From: Lactobacillus sp. YT155
GTDB taxonomy: Bacteria > Bacillota > Bacilli > Lactobacillales > Lactobacillaceae
NCBI RefSeq assembly: GCF_030504545.1
Contig: NZ_JAUKWP010000004.1
Span: 124,001 to 188,000 of the forward strand
DNA length: 64,000 nt
Reading direction: 5' to 3'
Shown here piece by piece: positions 27,700 to 37,632 of the stretch. Under the pieces are notes generated by a model. It worked only from the letters and a program-made list of their open reading frames with translations. It had not been told where the DNA came from and made no database searches. A program made the translations under genes and the position numbers. Positions within the stretch are counted from its first letter, which is position 1; each line of letters opens with the position of its first letter.

Positions 27700-30366
27700 T
27701 TATTTGGCATCATACCAACTCTTACCGTATGATGTTTCTACTTTCAATGGCACATCTAATTTAATAGCTGAATCCATAGTCTTTGGTACTAGTTCTTCCA
27801 AAATTTCAATTTCAGAATTTGGAGCTTCGAAGATTAACTCATCGTGTACTTGTAATAGCATTTTGGTTTTTAAACCATTTTCTTTCAAAACTTTTTGCAT
27901 GTTAATCATCGCAACCTTGATGATATCCGCCGCACTTCCTTGAATCGGTGTATTCATGGCAGTTCTTTGAGCAAATGAACGGATATTAAAGTTCTTAGCA
28001 TGAATATCTGGTAGATAACGGCGACGATGCATTAAAGTCTCAACGTAGCCATTTTGTTCCGCAAAATCAATCATGTCATTCATATATTTTTTAACATCTG
28101 GATATTGTTCAAAGTAAGCACTGATGAATTCACTTGCCTCTTTTCTAGTAATTCCAATATTCTTAGCCAAACCATAATCACTAATTCCATAAACAATACC
28201 GAAGTTAGTAGCTTTAGCCTTTCTTCTCATATCAGGAGTTACATCATCAACTGAATCGAGACCAAAGATATTCATCGCAGTATGAGCATGAATATCATAG
28301 TTTTCTTTAAAGGCTTGCTGCATATTCTGATCACCAGAAATATGAGCTAAGACACGTAATTCAACTTGTGAATAGTCAGATGAGAATATTTGCCAATCGT
28401 CATGCGCTGGCAAGAAAGCCTTACGAATCTTTTTCCCTTCGTCAATACGGACTGGAATATTTTGTAAGTTGGGGTCCACTGACGACAAACGTCCAGTTTG
28501 CGTTAAAGTTTGTACGTATCGAGTATGAACCTTGTTATCAGGTTGGATAACTTTCAACAAACCAGTAACATAAGTTGATTGAATTTTAGCAATCTGACGA
28601 TATCTCAAGACATCCCTAGCAACAGGTGAAACGTGCTCTAATTGTTCCAAGACTTCAACAGATGTTGAGTATCCTGTCTTAGTCTTTTTAATAGGTTTCA
28701 AGCCCATATGGTCGAATAAGACTACACCTAATTGCTTAGGCGAATTAATATTGAACTCTTCACCCGCTTCTTGATAAATTTCTTTTTCAATTTCTTGTAA
28801 GCGAACTTCAAGTTCATCTTTCATCTTAAGAAGTGTTGGTGCATCAACAGTGATTCCTTCAATCTCCATACTTGCCAAAACTTTGGCCAAAGGTAACTCA
28901 ATTTCATCAAATAGGCTATCTTGAGAGTTATCTTTTAATGTGTCTAGGAATTGTTTTTTGAGCTCTGAAATAGCCTTTAACTTATTTGCCACGAATTGTT
29001 GTAACTCTTTTGCTTCACTTGGCAGTGCTTTTTTAGCACCTTTACCATAGAAATCTTCTTCTGTAGGTACATAACCTAATCCGCAATTATTGGCGATAAT
29101 TCCAAAGTCGGTTTGATTATCACTCTTATCCAATAAATATGCAGCTAATAATGTGTCATACACACCGCCGGTAAAATCAATGCCACTCTTTTTCAAGGCA
29201 ACAATGGTTTTTTTAATATCAAAAACATTTTTCTTGATATCTTCATTTTCTAACCATTGCTTAAAGTCAGGATTGGCTAACAGACCAACATCGTCACTAA
29301 CATAAAATTCGTTTTCTGAACCAAGTCCAACTGCTACCACTGGATCTAAATGATAGTTATCACCAAAGACTTCAATGTGAACTGTGTCAACAGTTTTATC
29401 AGCCAAAACTTCACTAATATTTTTATCATTCAATACATTAAATGATGCTTTAGTTACAGGTTGTTGTTTTTCTTCTTCACCGTTTTCAGCAGCTACATTC
29501 ATTCTTGAAAGAAACGATTTGAAATTCATTTCTTGATAGAATTTGACCAATTCATCATGATTATCGCCATGATAGTCCAAATCATTAATCGAAATTTCAA
29601 TTGGTGCATCGGTATTAATAGTGGCTAATTTCTTGCTCATGGAAGCTTTGTCTTTATCATTAATCAAATGTTCTTTTAACTTACTTGCTTTCATTTCATC
29701 AACATGTTCATAAAGATTCTCAATTGAGCCATATTGATCAATTAACTTAATCGCAGTCTTTTCGCCAACTTTTTCAACTCCCGGATAATTATCGGCAGTA
29801 TCACCCATCAAACCTTTAATATCAATAATTTGTTTAGGAGTAACTCCTAATTTTTCCAAGACGTGATCTGGAGTGTATTTTTCAATCTCAGAAACACCTT
29901 TAATAGTTACTGCGACAGTTACATCATCAGTAGCTAATTGAGTTAAATCTTTATCTCCAGTTACAATGACTGTTTCAAAATCACTGCCACCTTGTTTGGA
30001 CAGAGTCCCAATAATATCATCGGCTTCATAGTTAGCTAATTCGTAAGTTTTGATACCTCGAGCAGCTAATAATTGATTAATATATGGCAATTGTTCCATC
30101 AATTCTGAAGGGGTTTTGGAACGTGTTCCTTTATAATCATCGAACATTTCGGTACGGAAAGTTGTTTTTCCAGCATCAAAAGCCACCAACATATGAGTTG
30201 GTTGTTCACTTTTTAGAATTGACTCCAACATATTATTGAACGCGTAAATGGCGTTTGTATGAAGTCCTTCTCCGTTTACGAATTTGTCTAAAACATTGTA
30301 CATGGCAAAGAATGCTCGAAAAGCCACACTATTTCCATCTACCAATACCAATTTATTTTTTGCCAT
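27700..30366 (-). CDS. polA: DNA polymerase I
   Basis: An 888-residue repair polymerase. The N-terminal 5'-3' exonuclease domain (LVDGNSVAFRAFFAM, VVTGDKDLTQL) is intact. The middle 3'-5' exonuclease-like domain appears to lack the usual catalytic acid pattern, as in other Firmicutes. The polymerase domain has motif A (SSDYSQVELRVLAHIS), motif B (RRKAKATNFGIVYG) and motif C (LLQVHDELIFE). First gene of polA-mutM-coaE. Confidence 0.97.
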   Translation of the reverse strand: MAKNKLVLVDGNSVAFRAFFAMYNVLDKFVNGEGLHTNAIYAFNNMLESILKSEQPTHMLVAFDAGKTTFRTEMFDDYKGTRSKTPSELMEQLPYINQLLAARGIKTYELANYEADDIIGTLSKQGGSDFETVIVTGDKDLTQLATDDVTVAVTIKGVSEIEKYTPDHVLEKLGVTPKQIIDIKGLMGDTADNYPGVEKVGEKTAIKLIDQYGSIENLYEHVDEMKASKLKEHLINDKDKASMSKKLATINTDAPIEISINDLDYHGDNHDELVKFYQEMNFKSFLSRMNVAAENGEEEKQQPVTKASFNVLNDKNISEVLADKTVDTVHIEVFGDNYHLDPVVAVGLGSENEFYVSDDVGLLANPDFKQWLENEDIKKNVFDIKKTIVALKKSGIDFTGGVYDTLLAAYLLDKSDNQTDFGIIANNCGLGYVPTEEDFYGKGAKKALPSEAKELQQFVANKLKAISELKKQFLDTLKDNSQDSLFDEIELPLAKVLASMEIEGITVDAPTLLKMKDELEVRLQEIEKEIYQEAGEEFNINSPKQLGVVLFDHMGLKPIKKTKTGYSTSVEVLEQLEHVSPVARDVLRYRQIAKIQSTYVTGLLKVIQPDNKVHTRYVQTLTQTGRLSSVDPNLQNIPVRIDEGKKIRKAFLPAHDDWQIFSSDYSQVELRVLAHISGDQNMQQAFKENYDIHAHTAMNIFGLDSVDDVTPDMRRKAKATNFGIVYGISDYGLAKNIGITRKEASEFISAYFEQYPDVKKYMNDMIDFAEQNGYVETLMHRRRYLPDIHAKNFNIRSFAQRTAMNTPIQGSAADIIKVAMINMQKVLKENGLKTKMLLQVHDELIFEAPNSEIEILEELVPKTMDSAIKLDVPLKVETSYGKSWYDAK

Positions 30367-30407
30367 TATTTAACCTCTAAATATTTAATATCTTAATTCT
30401 AACAAAA

Positions 30408-30446
30408 ATAAAAAAGAAGTGACGGAATATGTCTACTTCTTTTTTC
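30408..30446 (-). terminator. Terminator of murC
   Basis: Minus-strand stem AAAAAGAAGT / ACTTCTTTTT with a loop of about 15-18 nt, followed by T-rich sequence; it separates murC from polA. Confidence 0.75.
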
Positions 30447-30449
30447 TAA

Positions 30450-31778
30450 TTACTGATTATTTGGAATTGAACTACTTAATAGTCGTTCATATTCAATTTC
30501 ATATTTTTGGACATCGCCGGCACCCATAAAGACCATTACAGCGTTGTCATAGTCAAGTAAAGGTGACATATCTTCTAACTTAAGAATTTCTCCACCCTTA
30601 TGAATCTTGTTGCCGAGATCGACACTAGTAATGTTTCCTTGTTGTTCTCTAATTGAACCAAAAATATCAGTTAAATAAACTTTGTCGGCTAAATCCAAAC
30701 TCTTAGCGAAGTCATCCATTAGTGCCAAGGTTCTGGTATAAGTATGTGGTTGGAAAACTGCTACCACTTGTTTGTCAGGATATTTTTGACGAGCAGCATC
30801 TAAAGTAGCTTTGATTTCTTGAGGATGGTGAGCATAGTCATCAATTACAACCACATCAGAAACTTTCTTTTCACTGAAACGTCTTTTTACTCCATGGAAA
30901 GTCTTTAGTTCTTCATTAACTTTTTCCATTGAAACATCTTCTAAGTAACTAACTCCAATTACAGCTAAAGAATTCAAAATATTATGTTCACCAAAGATTG
31001 GAATTTCGAATGTCCCAATCTTTTCACCTTTATGTAAAACATCAAATGATGAGCCATTAGTTGTTCGCGTAATATTTACCGCTTGGAAATCATCAGTGTC
31101 TTTTAATCCATAATAATAAATTGGAACATCGGCTTTAATTTTTTTGATATAAGGATCATCACCCCAAGCAAAGATGGCGTTTTGAACTTTTCTAGCTTCT
31201 GATTCAAAAGCATCAATAACATCATCGATCCCTGTATAGTAGTCAGGATGATCATAATCAATATTAGTAATCACTAGATAGTTAGGACTATATGAAAGGA
31301 AATGGCGACGATATTCGTCAGCTTCAAACACAAAATATTTTGAATCCTTAATTCCTTTACCAGTTCCATCACCAATCAAATATGAAGTTTTTTCAATACC
31401 ACTTAAAATATGTGACATTAATCCAGTTGTACTGGTTTTTCCGTGCGATCCAGCAATTCCGATTGAAATATAGTTGGTTAATAAGCTTCCCAAAAAGTCG
31501 GTATATCTAACTACTTTAATATTTTTATCAAGAGCTGTTTGAATTTCAACATTGGTATTATCGAAGGCGTTTCCTTCAATAACAGTCAATCCTTGTTGAA
31601 TATTTTCAGCAGCAAAAGGAAAAATCTTAATTCCGGCTTTTTCAAGGTCTCTTTGTGTAAAAGTGTATTTATCAATGTCAGAACCCTGAACTGTATAGCC
31701 TAAATCATTAAGTACAAGTGCCAAAGCACTCATCCCAGTTCCTTTTATACCAACGAAATGAAAAGTTTTATTTGCCAT
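30450..31778 (-). CDS. murC: UDP-N-acetylmuramate--L-alanine ligase
   Basis: A 442-residue Mur ligase adding L-Ala to UDP-MurNAc in the cytosol. It shows the nucleotide-binding [11 protein letters not shown] at the N-terminus, the ATP loop [11 protein letters not shown], the central DYDHPDYY and DDYAHHP motifs. The start at 31778 ([10 protein letters not shown]) is chosen for its AAGGA site and family alignment; an upstream in-frame start would run into the ytpR 3' end. It follows ytpR by 10 nt. Confidence 0.96.
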   Translation of the reverse strand: MANKTFHFVGIKGTGMSALALVLNDLGYTVQGSDIDKYTFTQRDLEKAGIKIFPFAAENIQQGLTVIEGNAFDNTNVEIQTALDKNIKVVRYTDFLGSLLTNYISIGIAGSHGKTSTTGLMSHILSGIEKTSYLIGDGTGKGIKDSKYFVFEADEYRRHFLSYSPNYLVITNIDYDHPDYYTGIDDVIDAFESEARKVQNAIFAWGDDPYIKKIKADVPIYYYGLKDTDDFQAVNITRTTNGSSFDVLHKGEKIGTFEIPIFGEHNILNSLAVIGVSYLEDVSMEKVNEELKTFHGVKRRFSEKKVSDVVVIDDYAHHPQEIKATLDAARQKYPDKQVVAVFQPHTYTRTLALMDDFAKSLDLADKVYLTDIFGSIREQQGNITSVDLGNKIHKGGEILKLEDMSPLLDYDNAVMVFMGAGDVQKYEIEYERLLSSSIPNNQ

Positions 31779-31788
31779 ATTCTTATCC

Positions 31789-32403
31789 TTATTTATTAAA
31801 GTTAAAAGCCGAACCGACTTCTTGATTCTCATCTAAAACTAAAATACCACGCTCTTTTGGAGCATTGGGTAAGCCTAGTTCCTTTGCCGAACAAACCATT
31901 CCAAAACTATCAACACCACGAAGTTGTCCCGGCCAGATAATCTTACCAGTAGGCATCACAGCTCCAGCAATTGCCACGACCACATTTTGTCCTTGATCGA
32001 TATTAGGAGCACCACAGACAATCTGAAGATCTTCAGACTCACCAACATTTATCTTAGTAATATGCAAGTGATCTGAATCAGGATGTTCACTGATTTCATC
32101 AACGTGCCCTACGACAAATTTTGGTTTTTCATCAACAACTAATTCATCGTCAAACCCATTGTTTTTGATAATTTCATTTAGTTTAGATACCTGTTCTTCG
32201 TTCAACAAAACCTGTCCAGCAGTTTCTAAATTCAATTCATCAGCAACGTCAAAAATATTAAACCCAATCAACTCGTTAGTTTTTTCATCGAATAATCGAG
32301 TTACATTGCCATTAGTTTGTGATGCTTGATTTTGACTATCTTCTCTGACAGTAATTAATAAAACATCTCCCAAAGTTTGGGGATTGAAAAAGCTTAATAA
32401 CAT
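31789..32403 (-). CDS. ytpR: YtpR family tRNA-binding protein
   Basis: A 204-residue protein: an N-terminal DUF4479-like domain of about 90 residues, then an EMAP/tRNA-binding OB fold ([20 protein letters not shown] ... VCGAPNI ... GAVMPTG). The OB fold resembles the N-terminal domain of the PheRS beta subunit and free tRNA-binding proteins. Exact role unknown. It is grouped with a thioredoxin and murC, as in other lactobacilli and Bacillus. Confidence 0.9.
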   Translation of the reverse strand: MLLSFFNPQTLGDVLLITVREDSQNQASQTNGNVTRLFDEKTNELIGFNIFDVADELNLETAGQVLLNEEQVSKLNEIIKNNGFDDELVVDEKPKFVVGHVDEISEHPDSDHLHITKINVGESEDLQIVCGAPNIDQGQNVVVAIAGAVMPTGKIIWPGQLRGVDSFGMVCSAKELGLPNAPKERGILVLDENQEVGSAFNFNK

Positions 32404-32423
32404 ATTATTACAACCTTTTTAGT

Positions 32424-32747
32424 TTATTTAGGAAGAGTATCAATAAAAGCTTGCACTTCTTCTTTAGTTTTACGATCTTTATTTACCAAACGACCAATTT
32501 CTTTTCCTTGATCAAAGGCAACAAAACTAGGAATTCCCATGATTCTCAAATCACGAGCAATATCCATATTGTCATCACGATCAACTTCAATCCAAGTAAA
32601 GTCACTGTTCTCTGCTTCTACTTCTGGCATTCTTGGTTTGATAAAACGGCAATCAGAGCACCAATCGGCAGTGAAAAATAGCATTACACGTTTTTCACCA
32701 ACCACTTTATTTAAATCTTTTTCATTATATTCGTTAAACTGTTTCAT
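32424..32747 (-). CDS. Thioredoxin family protein (YtpP-like)
   Basis: A 107-residue thioredoxin fold with the active site WCSDC (CxxC, where typical thioredoxin has CGPC) and the cis-proline segment MGIPSFVAF. No signal peptide, so cytosolic. The Ser-Asp between the cysteines marks it as a YtpP-type protein rather than TrxA. It leads the ytpR-murC group; adjacent gaps are short, suggesting one transcript. Confidence 0.9.
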   Translation of the reverse strand: MKQFNEYNEKDLNKVVGEKRVMLFFTADWCSDCRFIKPRMPEVEAENSDFTWIEVDRDDNMDIARDLRIMGIPSFVAFDQGKEIGRLVNKDRKTKEEVQAFIDTLPK

Positions 32748-32865
32748 AATCTATAACCTCCACGACAATATATTACTTTTTTAATAAATTAAGGTCAATT
32801 TAGATTACTTATAACTTTTTCTAAGGTAGAATAAAACCATAATCAAATAAAAGTAGGTGATCATA

Positions 32866-33177
32866 ATGAGAAAGAAACTTCTTACAACTTTAGCCTTTAC
32901 AACAACACTTGTCGCTGCTTCAGTTACCGCAGTTTATTTTAAACATAAATCTGACAGCCAAAAAGTCATTTCCTTTATTGAATCCGAACTTGGTGATGAC
33001 ATCGAAGTAATCAGTTCATGGAGTGAACCAATGTATCAAAGAGTCAACGTTGATGGTCGCAACAAATTCTGTTTAGTTGGCGGAATCAACGTCATCAGCG
33101 GTGATAACATCGTTCAGTATCACTTCCTCGCTGATGCTTTATCCGGCGAACTATTAGACCTTAAAAAAGCAAGTTAA
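32866..33177 (+). CDS. Small membrane-anchored protein of unknown function
   Basis: A 103-residue protein with an N-terminal hydrophobic segment ([21 protein letters not shown]) that could be an uncleaved anchor or signal peptide; there is no lipobox. The remainder is a soluble domain of about 75 residues with [23 protein letters not shown]-like strands. I do not recognise the family. The ATG at 32866 follows AGGTGAT; a GTG at 32857 overlaps that site. Its stop overlaps the convergent trmB stop by 4 nt and no terminator lies between them. Confidence 0.7.
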   Translation: MRKKLLTTLAFTTTLVAASVTAVYFKHKSDSQKVISFIESELGDDIEVISSWSEPMYQRVNVDGRNKFCLVGGINVISGDNIVQYHFLADALSGELLDLKKAS

Positions 33178-33818
33178 TCAAATTGGGCATTGAGATAATA
33201 TATTCTCTGCCCTTTTTTTGTGAATTTTTGTTCATATTCTGTTTCAACATTATCAACCATTAATTCATCATTGCTATGTAGATCAAGACTTACTTGATCG
33301 AACTTCATTCCATAGTTATTCAAACTAGTTAATGAATACTCGAATAATCCTTGATTATCAGTTTTGAATTGTAAAAATCCTTTTTCTTTAACAACTTGTT
33401 GATATTGTTGTAAAAAACTTTGATAAGTTAATCTTCTTTTTTCATGACGAGTTTTTGGCCATGGATCAGAAAAGTTTAAATATAATTTATCAACTTCGCC
33501 TTCGCCAAAATATTCACTTAAGTTACGTCCATTAGCTAACAGCAACTGTAGATTTGGCAACTTTAATTCTAATTGTTTTTGTAATATCAAGACAATAGCT
33601 GCTTCTTGAACTTCCATCCCGATAAAATTAATATCGGGATATTTTTGTGCCATGCCAATAATGAACTGCCCTTTTCCGGAGCCAATTTCTAAAGCTATGG
33701 GCTGATTCTTTTCAAAACGTGATTGCCACTTATTAATCATATCAGTAGGATCAGTCATGATTAATTGCGGATTGGCTTCAATTAATTCCTTAGCCCAAGG
33801 TTTGTTTCTGAGTCTCAT
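33174..33818 (-). CDS. trmB: tRNA (guanine-N7-)-methyltransferase
   Basis: A 214-residue SAM-dependent enzyme that makes m7G46 in tRNA. SAM motif [10 protein letters not shown] and the family-specific [14 protein letters not shown] are present, with the C-terminal [16 protein letters not shown] block. It follows ecsB by 11 nt, giving the ecsA-ecsB-trmB order typical of lactobacilli. Confidence 0.96.
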   Translation of the reverse strand: MRLRNKPWAKELIEANPQLIMTDPTDMINKWQSRFEKNQPIALEIGSGKGQFIIGMAQKYPDINFIGMEVQEAAIVLILQKQLELKLPNLQLLLANGRNLSEYFGEGEVDKLYLNFSDPWPKTRHEKRRLTYQSFLQQYQQVVKEKGFLQFKTDNQGLFEYSLTSLNNYGMKFDQVSLDLHSNDELMVDNVETEYEQKFTKKGQRIYYLNAQFD

Positions 33819-33829
33819 GTTAATAAATC

Positions 33830-35023
33830 CTATTCATCTATTTTTTTTAAATCTCTTGGCAAGAGAATAAATCCAAAGATTAATTCTACCAATAATTCAA
33901 CCCCGGCGACAACTAAAGAATAAAGAGTTGATCCATAAATATAAAAAATAGGTACTAAACTAATAATCCATTGAATTGTTAAAACGGTAATAACTAACTT
34001 TTGAAAATCTTTTGTTTTGTTCAAATTAACAATTGGATAAATTTTTTGCATTAAATTATTAGCATATTGCTTATAGAATGGCTTGAGTTGGAACCCTACT
34101 AAATAGATAAATAATCCACCAATGGCTGCCGACAAGTACACATTCTTAACAAAGAAAAGAATGGCTGTTTGAATTACCACTAATCTAAAGAATAAGCCAA
34201 TATATTCATTATTACGAACAAATCCACGACTATAAATATACAAGTACGTGTTTTGATGAATTAACTTAACTCGATTAACTATGAAATCAAGATATTTACG
34301 ACGTACTATCTTATTCGATAATCCAGGAACATCTGTAAAGAGATTATAGAATTTCTTTACATTAAAAGAACGAGCATCTTCTTTTTTGATTGCTTTATAC
34401 CAGTTAAATAATTTTCCGGTTGTTGATTGCAACATAACTGCGATTAAAAGAGCAGCTGCAACCAATAATGCTCCATAAATACTGGTGTACAATGCCAAAA
34501 CTTCGATAGCAAAAACTAGTCCTAAGATTAAATAGCGATAGCTCTTGCTAGAAAACAGCTCTAACGCTTCAATTTCAATCATTGCTACTTTAATAACGAT
34601 AATTGAACTGGCAAAAATTAAGTAGTCGACCATTTTCATCTCGGCAGCGATGTTGGCAAATGGATACATAATAAATAGTGATACTACCAAAAACACAACA
34701 GGAAAGATTAGACTATACTTCTTAGCACTTTTTAAATACTCATTCATCTGAGCTTCTTTGGCTAGCAAGAAAGTACTGTCAGCATTCTCCAGTAAGGTTG
34801 CTAAATGTCCTACAGAAACTAAAATTGTAGCAATCAAGGCAACAACAATCTTAGCCCACCAAAATGAATTAGTGAGTGTTTCTAGAAAATTAGAATACCA
34901 AAAACCCAAAGATCCAATCAAAAAAATCAAAGCAATTACAAATTGATCATTAAAGATTAATCTTAAATATTTTAACTGGCTCGTCTGATGTCTTTTTAAA
35001 CGCTCTTTAAAAAGGAGGTTCAT
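33830..35023 (-). CDS. ecsB: ABC transporter permease EcsB
   Basis: A 397-residue polytopic membrane protein with about 8-10 hydrophobic segments, matching EcsB. With EcsA it forms a transporter that in Bacillus influences regulated intramembrane proteolysis (RasP), secretion and competence. The basic N-terminus ([19 protein letters not shown]) is typical. Its start overlaps the ecsA stop by one base. Confidence 0.9.
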   Translation of the reverse strand: MNLLFKERLKRHQTSQLKYLRLIFNDQFVIALIFLIGSLGFWYSNFLETLTNSFWWAKIVVALIATILVSVGHLATLLENADSTFLLAKEAQMNEYLKSAKKYSLIFPVVFLVVSLFIMYPFANIAAEMKMVDYLIFASSIIVIKVAMIEIEALELFSSKSYRYLILGLVFAIEVLALYTSIYGALLVAAALLIAVMLQSTTGKLFNWYKAIKKEDARSFNVKKFYNLFTDVPGLSNKIVRRKYLDFIVNRVKLIHQNTYLYIYSRGFVRNNEYIGLFFRLVVIQTAILFFVKNVYLSAAIGGLFIYLVGFQLKPFYKQYANNLMQKIYPIVNLNKTKDFQKLVITVLTIQWIISLVPIFYIYGSTLYSLVVAGVELLVELIFGFILLPRDLKKIDE

Positions 35024-35757
35024 TACTTAACTGCCTCCTTGGTCATTTCTAAATAAATATCGTCCAAACTGGCATCAGGCATTTGGAAGTTCTCACGTAG
35101 TTGTTCTATGGTTCCTTGAGAAACAACTTGTCCATCATTAATTAAGACAAAACGATCGGCGTTTTCTTGAGCTGTAATCAAAATATGAGTAGACATTAAA
35201 ACTGCTGAACCTTGATTTTTCTTTTCTTCAATTAATTCCAGCAAGTCATGCACAGCAATTGGGTCTAATCCCGTAAAAGGCTCGTCAATAATGAAAACAC
35301 TAGCATCTCTCATGAAAGCACAAACAATCATTACTTTTTGTTTCATTCCCTTAGAAAAATTCTCAGGAAACCAATCTAGCTTATTACTCAAGCGAAATTT
35401 TTCTAATAAATGATGAGCTTTTTCCCATGTCTTATTCTCATCAAGGCCATAAGCCATGATTGTTAATTCAATATGTTCTTTTAAAGTTAATTCTGGATAT
35501 AGAATTGGTGATTCAGGAACATAGGCAATCTTCTTACGATATCCTTCAATATCATCTTTTAATTGTCCACCATCAATTTTAATTTCTCCACTACGAGCTT
35601 GCAGTAAGCCAATAATATGTTTAATTGTGGTAGATTTTCCCGCACCATTAAGTCCGATTAATCCAACTACTTCACCATTATTAACCGTAAATGTTTCTTT
35701 TTTTAATACTTGCAGAGGTCCATAACCACCACTAAGATTTGTTATTTCTAAAGTCAT
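35023..35757 (-). CDS. ecsA: ABC transporter ATP-binding protein EcsA
   Basis: A 244-residue ABC ATPase: Walker A GLNGAGKST, signature FSKGMKQK (a variant of LSGGQ, as usual in EcsA), Walker B VFIIDEPFTGLD, H-loop STHIL. It pairs with EcsB. It is divergent from hit, which starts 89 nt away, also the usual arrangement (ecsA and hit back to back). Confidence 0.94.
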   Translation of the reverse strand: MTLEITNLSGGYGPLQVLKKETFTVNNGEVVGLIGLNGAGKSTTIKHIIGLLQARSGEIKIDGGQLKDDIEGYRKKIAYVPESPILYPELTLKEHIELTIMAYGLDENKTWEKAHHLLEKFRLSNKLDWFPENFSKGMKQKVMIVCAFMRDASVFIIDEPFTGLDPIAVHDLLELIEEKKNQGSAVLMSTHILITAQENADRFVLINDGQVVSQGTIEQLRENFQMPDASLDDIYLEMTKEAVK

Positions 35758-35845
35758 GTGAATACTCTCGTTTTCTGTAAATATGATTAGCTTTATGATA
35801 GCATGAAAATAGCAAATATGCTTTTATATAAAGGAGAAAATCTCA

Positions 35846-36286
35846 ATGGCTAATTATGATAGTAATTGTGTGTTTTGTAAAATAATTAAAGGCGAAATTC
35901 CTAGCACCACTGTCTATGAAGATGATAGTGTTAAAGCATTCTTAGATATTTCTCAAGTTACACCTGGTCACACGTTAGTAATTCTAAAAGATCACGTAGA
36001 AAACATTTTTGAATATGATGATGAAATGGCAGCAACAATTTTTTCAAGAATTCCTAAAATTGCTAGAGCCGTTAAAAAATCAAATCCAGAAATTAAAGGC
36101 ATGAATATTTGTCAAAATAATGGTGCCCTAGCTTATCAATCAGTTATGCACACTCACATTCATTTAGTTCCTCGTTACTCTAATGACGATGGTTTCTCAA
36201 TGACTTGGGCTGACAATACTGATAAGTATTCAATTGATCAACTACAAGAAATTGCTGATAAAATTAAAACTAATTTGGAGGATTAA
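35846..36286 (+). CDS. hit: HIT family hydrolase
   Basis: A 146-residue histidine triad protein with N-terminal CVFCKIIKGEIPS and the catalytic HTHIHLVPR (HxHxHxx). Such proteins hydrolyse nucleoside phosphoramidates and related compounds. A GGAG site lies upstream. The following small gene starts 3 nt after its stop. Confidence 0.95.
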   Translation: MANYDSNCVFCKIIKGEIPSTTVYEDDSVKAFLDISQVTPGHTLVILKDHVENIFEYDDEMAATIFSRIPKIARAVKKSNPEIKGMNICQNNGALAYQSVMHTHIHLVPRYSNDDGFSMTWADNTDKYSIDQLQEIADKIKTNLED

Positions 36287-36289
36287 TTC

Positions 36290-36574
36290 ATGAAATTTAT
36301 AACTGGTTTAGCTTTAGGTTCAATCGTCGGTGTTGCCGCCGCCCTAATTCAAAATAATGAAGAGTCAATCTCTGAAAGTGCCAACAGAATTAAAAATAAT
36401 ATCTTAGATACAAAAGATAATTTAATTACTTTGAAAAATGAACTTTCAACAACCCTACCTCAAGTTGTTCAAGGTATTTCAGCTGATGTTAATGGTTATA
36501 TGGAAGAAATTAAACCTCAAGTTGCGGCGCTTCAAGAAGATCTCGAAGACTTACAAGAGAATATTAACAATTAA
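36290..36574 (+). CDS. Small YtxH-like protein of unknown function
   Basis: A 94-residue protein with a short hydrophobic N-terminus (KFITGLALGSIVGVAAALI) and a long helical, Glu/Asn-rich remainder that looks like a coiled coil. This resembles YtxH-type envelope proteins, but similarity is only general. It has GGAGG upstream and lies 3 nt after hit, so it is translated from the same message. It recurs after hit in lactobacilli. Confidence 0.75.
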   Translation: MKFITGLALGSIVGVAAALIQNNEESISESANRIKNNILDTKDNLITLKNELSTTLPQVVQGISADVNGYMEEIKPQVAALQEDLEDLQENINN

Positions 36575-36685
36575 TGAAATTTTCATCTTTTTTCTTATAA
36601 ATCTTATAAAAGTATCTTTTTTATGGTAATCTAAAAATTGTGATTCGAAGTCTATTAATATGAATCAAGAATAGGATGTGTTTAT

Positions 36686-37573
36686 ATGAACAAGAAATTC
36701 AAAAAAATAGTTCTTAGTGTTGCTGCTCTATTGATGGTAGCTGTAGTTGCTGGTTGTGGTAGCCAGACAGTTGCAACTCTTAAAGGTGGCAAAGTTACTA
36801 AAGATGAATATTATGATGAAATGAAAGCTTCTTCAACTGGAAAGCAAACTTTACAACAATTAATCATTTCTAAAGCTTTAGAAAGTGAATATGGAGATAA
36901 AGTTTCCGACAAGAAGGTTAATAAACAATACGATACATACAAGAAACAATACGGTGCTCAATTTGCCCAAATTCTTGCTCAAAATGGTATGACAACAAAA
37001 TCATTTAAGAGAAGTATCAAAACTAACCTACTTACACAAGTAGCTCTTAAAGATATTAAGAAAATCAGTGATTCTGACATTGATAAACAATGGAAGAAAT
37101 ACACACCAAAAATTACTGTTGAACATATCTTAGTAGACAGTGAAGACAAAGCTAAAGACATTGTTAAACAACTTGACGGTGGGGCTAACTTCGAAGACTT
37201 AGCTAAGAAAGAATCACAAGATAACGGTACAAAAGCTAACGGTGGTAAGATGCCAGCTTTCAACAACTCTGATACTTCTATTGATACTAACTTCAGAGAG
37301 GGTGCTTTCAAACTTGAAAAAGAAGGCGACTACACCAAGACACCTATCAAGTCATCATACGGTTACCACGTAATCAAACTTGTTAAGAAACCTGCTAAGG
37401 GTGAAAAGAAAGATCACATTAAAGAATTGAAAAAAGAAATTTATGCTAGTTGGGCATCAAACTCAAGCGTAATGCAAAACGTTATTGCTAAAGTGCTTAA
37501 GAAAGCTGATGTATCAATTAAGGATAAAGACTTGAAAGATGTTCTTTCAGACTACGTTTCAAGTTCTAAATAA
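36686..37573 (+). CDS. prsA: Foldase lipoprotein PrsA (peptidyl-prolyl isomerase)
   Basis: A 295-residue extracytoplasmic foldase. A lipobox VAGC puts the lipidated Cys at residue 24. A parvulin domain occupies about 140-235 (TVEHILVDSEDKAKDIVKQL ... SYGYHVIKL), flanked by helical SurA-like parts. It assists folding of secreted proteins and penicillin-binding proteins outside the membrane; the window's large surface proteins and PBP are potential clients (inference). Transcribed alone and ended by a strong terminator. Confidence 0.95.
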   Translation: MNKKFKKIVLSVAALLMVAVVAGCGSQTVATLKGGKVTKDEYYDEMKASSTGKQTLQQLIISKALESEYGDKVSDKKVNKQYDTYKKQYGAQFAQILAQNGMTTKSFKRSIKTNLLTQVALKDIKKISDSDIDKQWKKYTPKITVEHILVDSEDKAKDIVKQLDGGANFEDLAKKESQDNGTKANGGKMPAFNNSDTSIDTNFREGAFKLEKEGDYTKTPIKSSYGYHVIKLVKKPAKGEKKDHIKELKKEIYASWASNSSVMQNVIAKVLKKADVSIKDKDLKDVLSDYVSSSK

Positions 37574-37581
37574 AAATATAT

Positions 37582-37632
37582 AATAAAAAAACCGACAATT
37601 ATGTCGGTTTTTTTATTTGGTTAAATTAGTAT
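37582..37632. repeat. Terminator-containing direct repeat, left copy
   Basis: About 50 bp: A-run, hairpin CCGACAATTATGTCGG, T7, ATTTGGTTAAATTAGTAT. The right copy at 44068-44119 is the same except one base in the flank, one extra A, and a hairpin core that is the exact reverse complement. It holds the prsA terminator and the stop codon of the SIS gene. Confidence 0.85.
37585..37614. terminator. Bidirectional terminator between prsA and the SIS gene
   Basis: Stem CCGACA / TGTCGG extended by A/T pairs, loop ATTA, A-run on one side and T-run on the other, serving two convergent genes. Confidence 0.9.
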
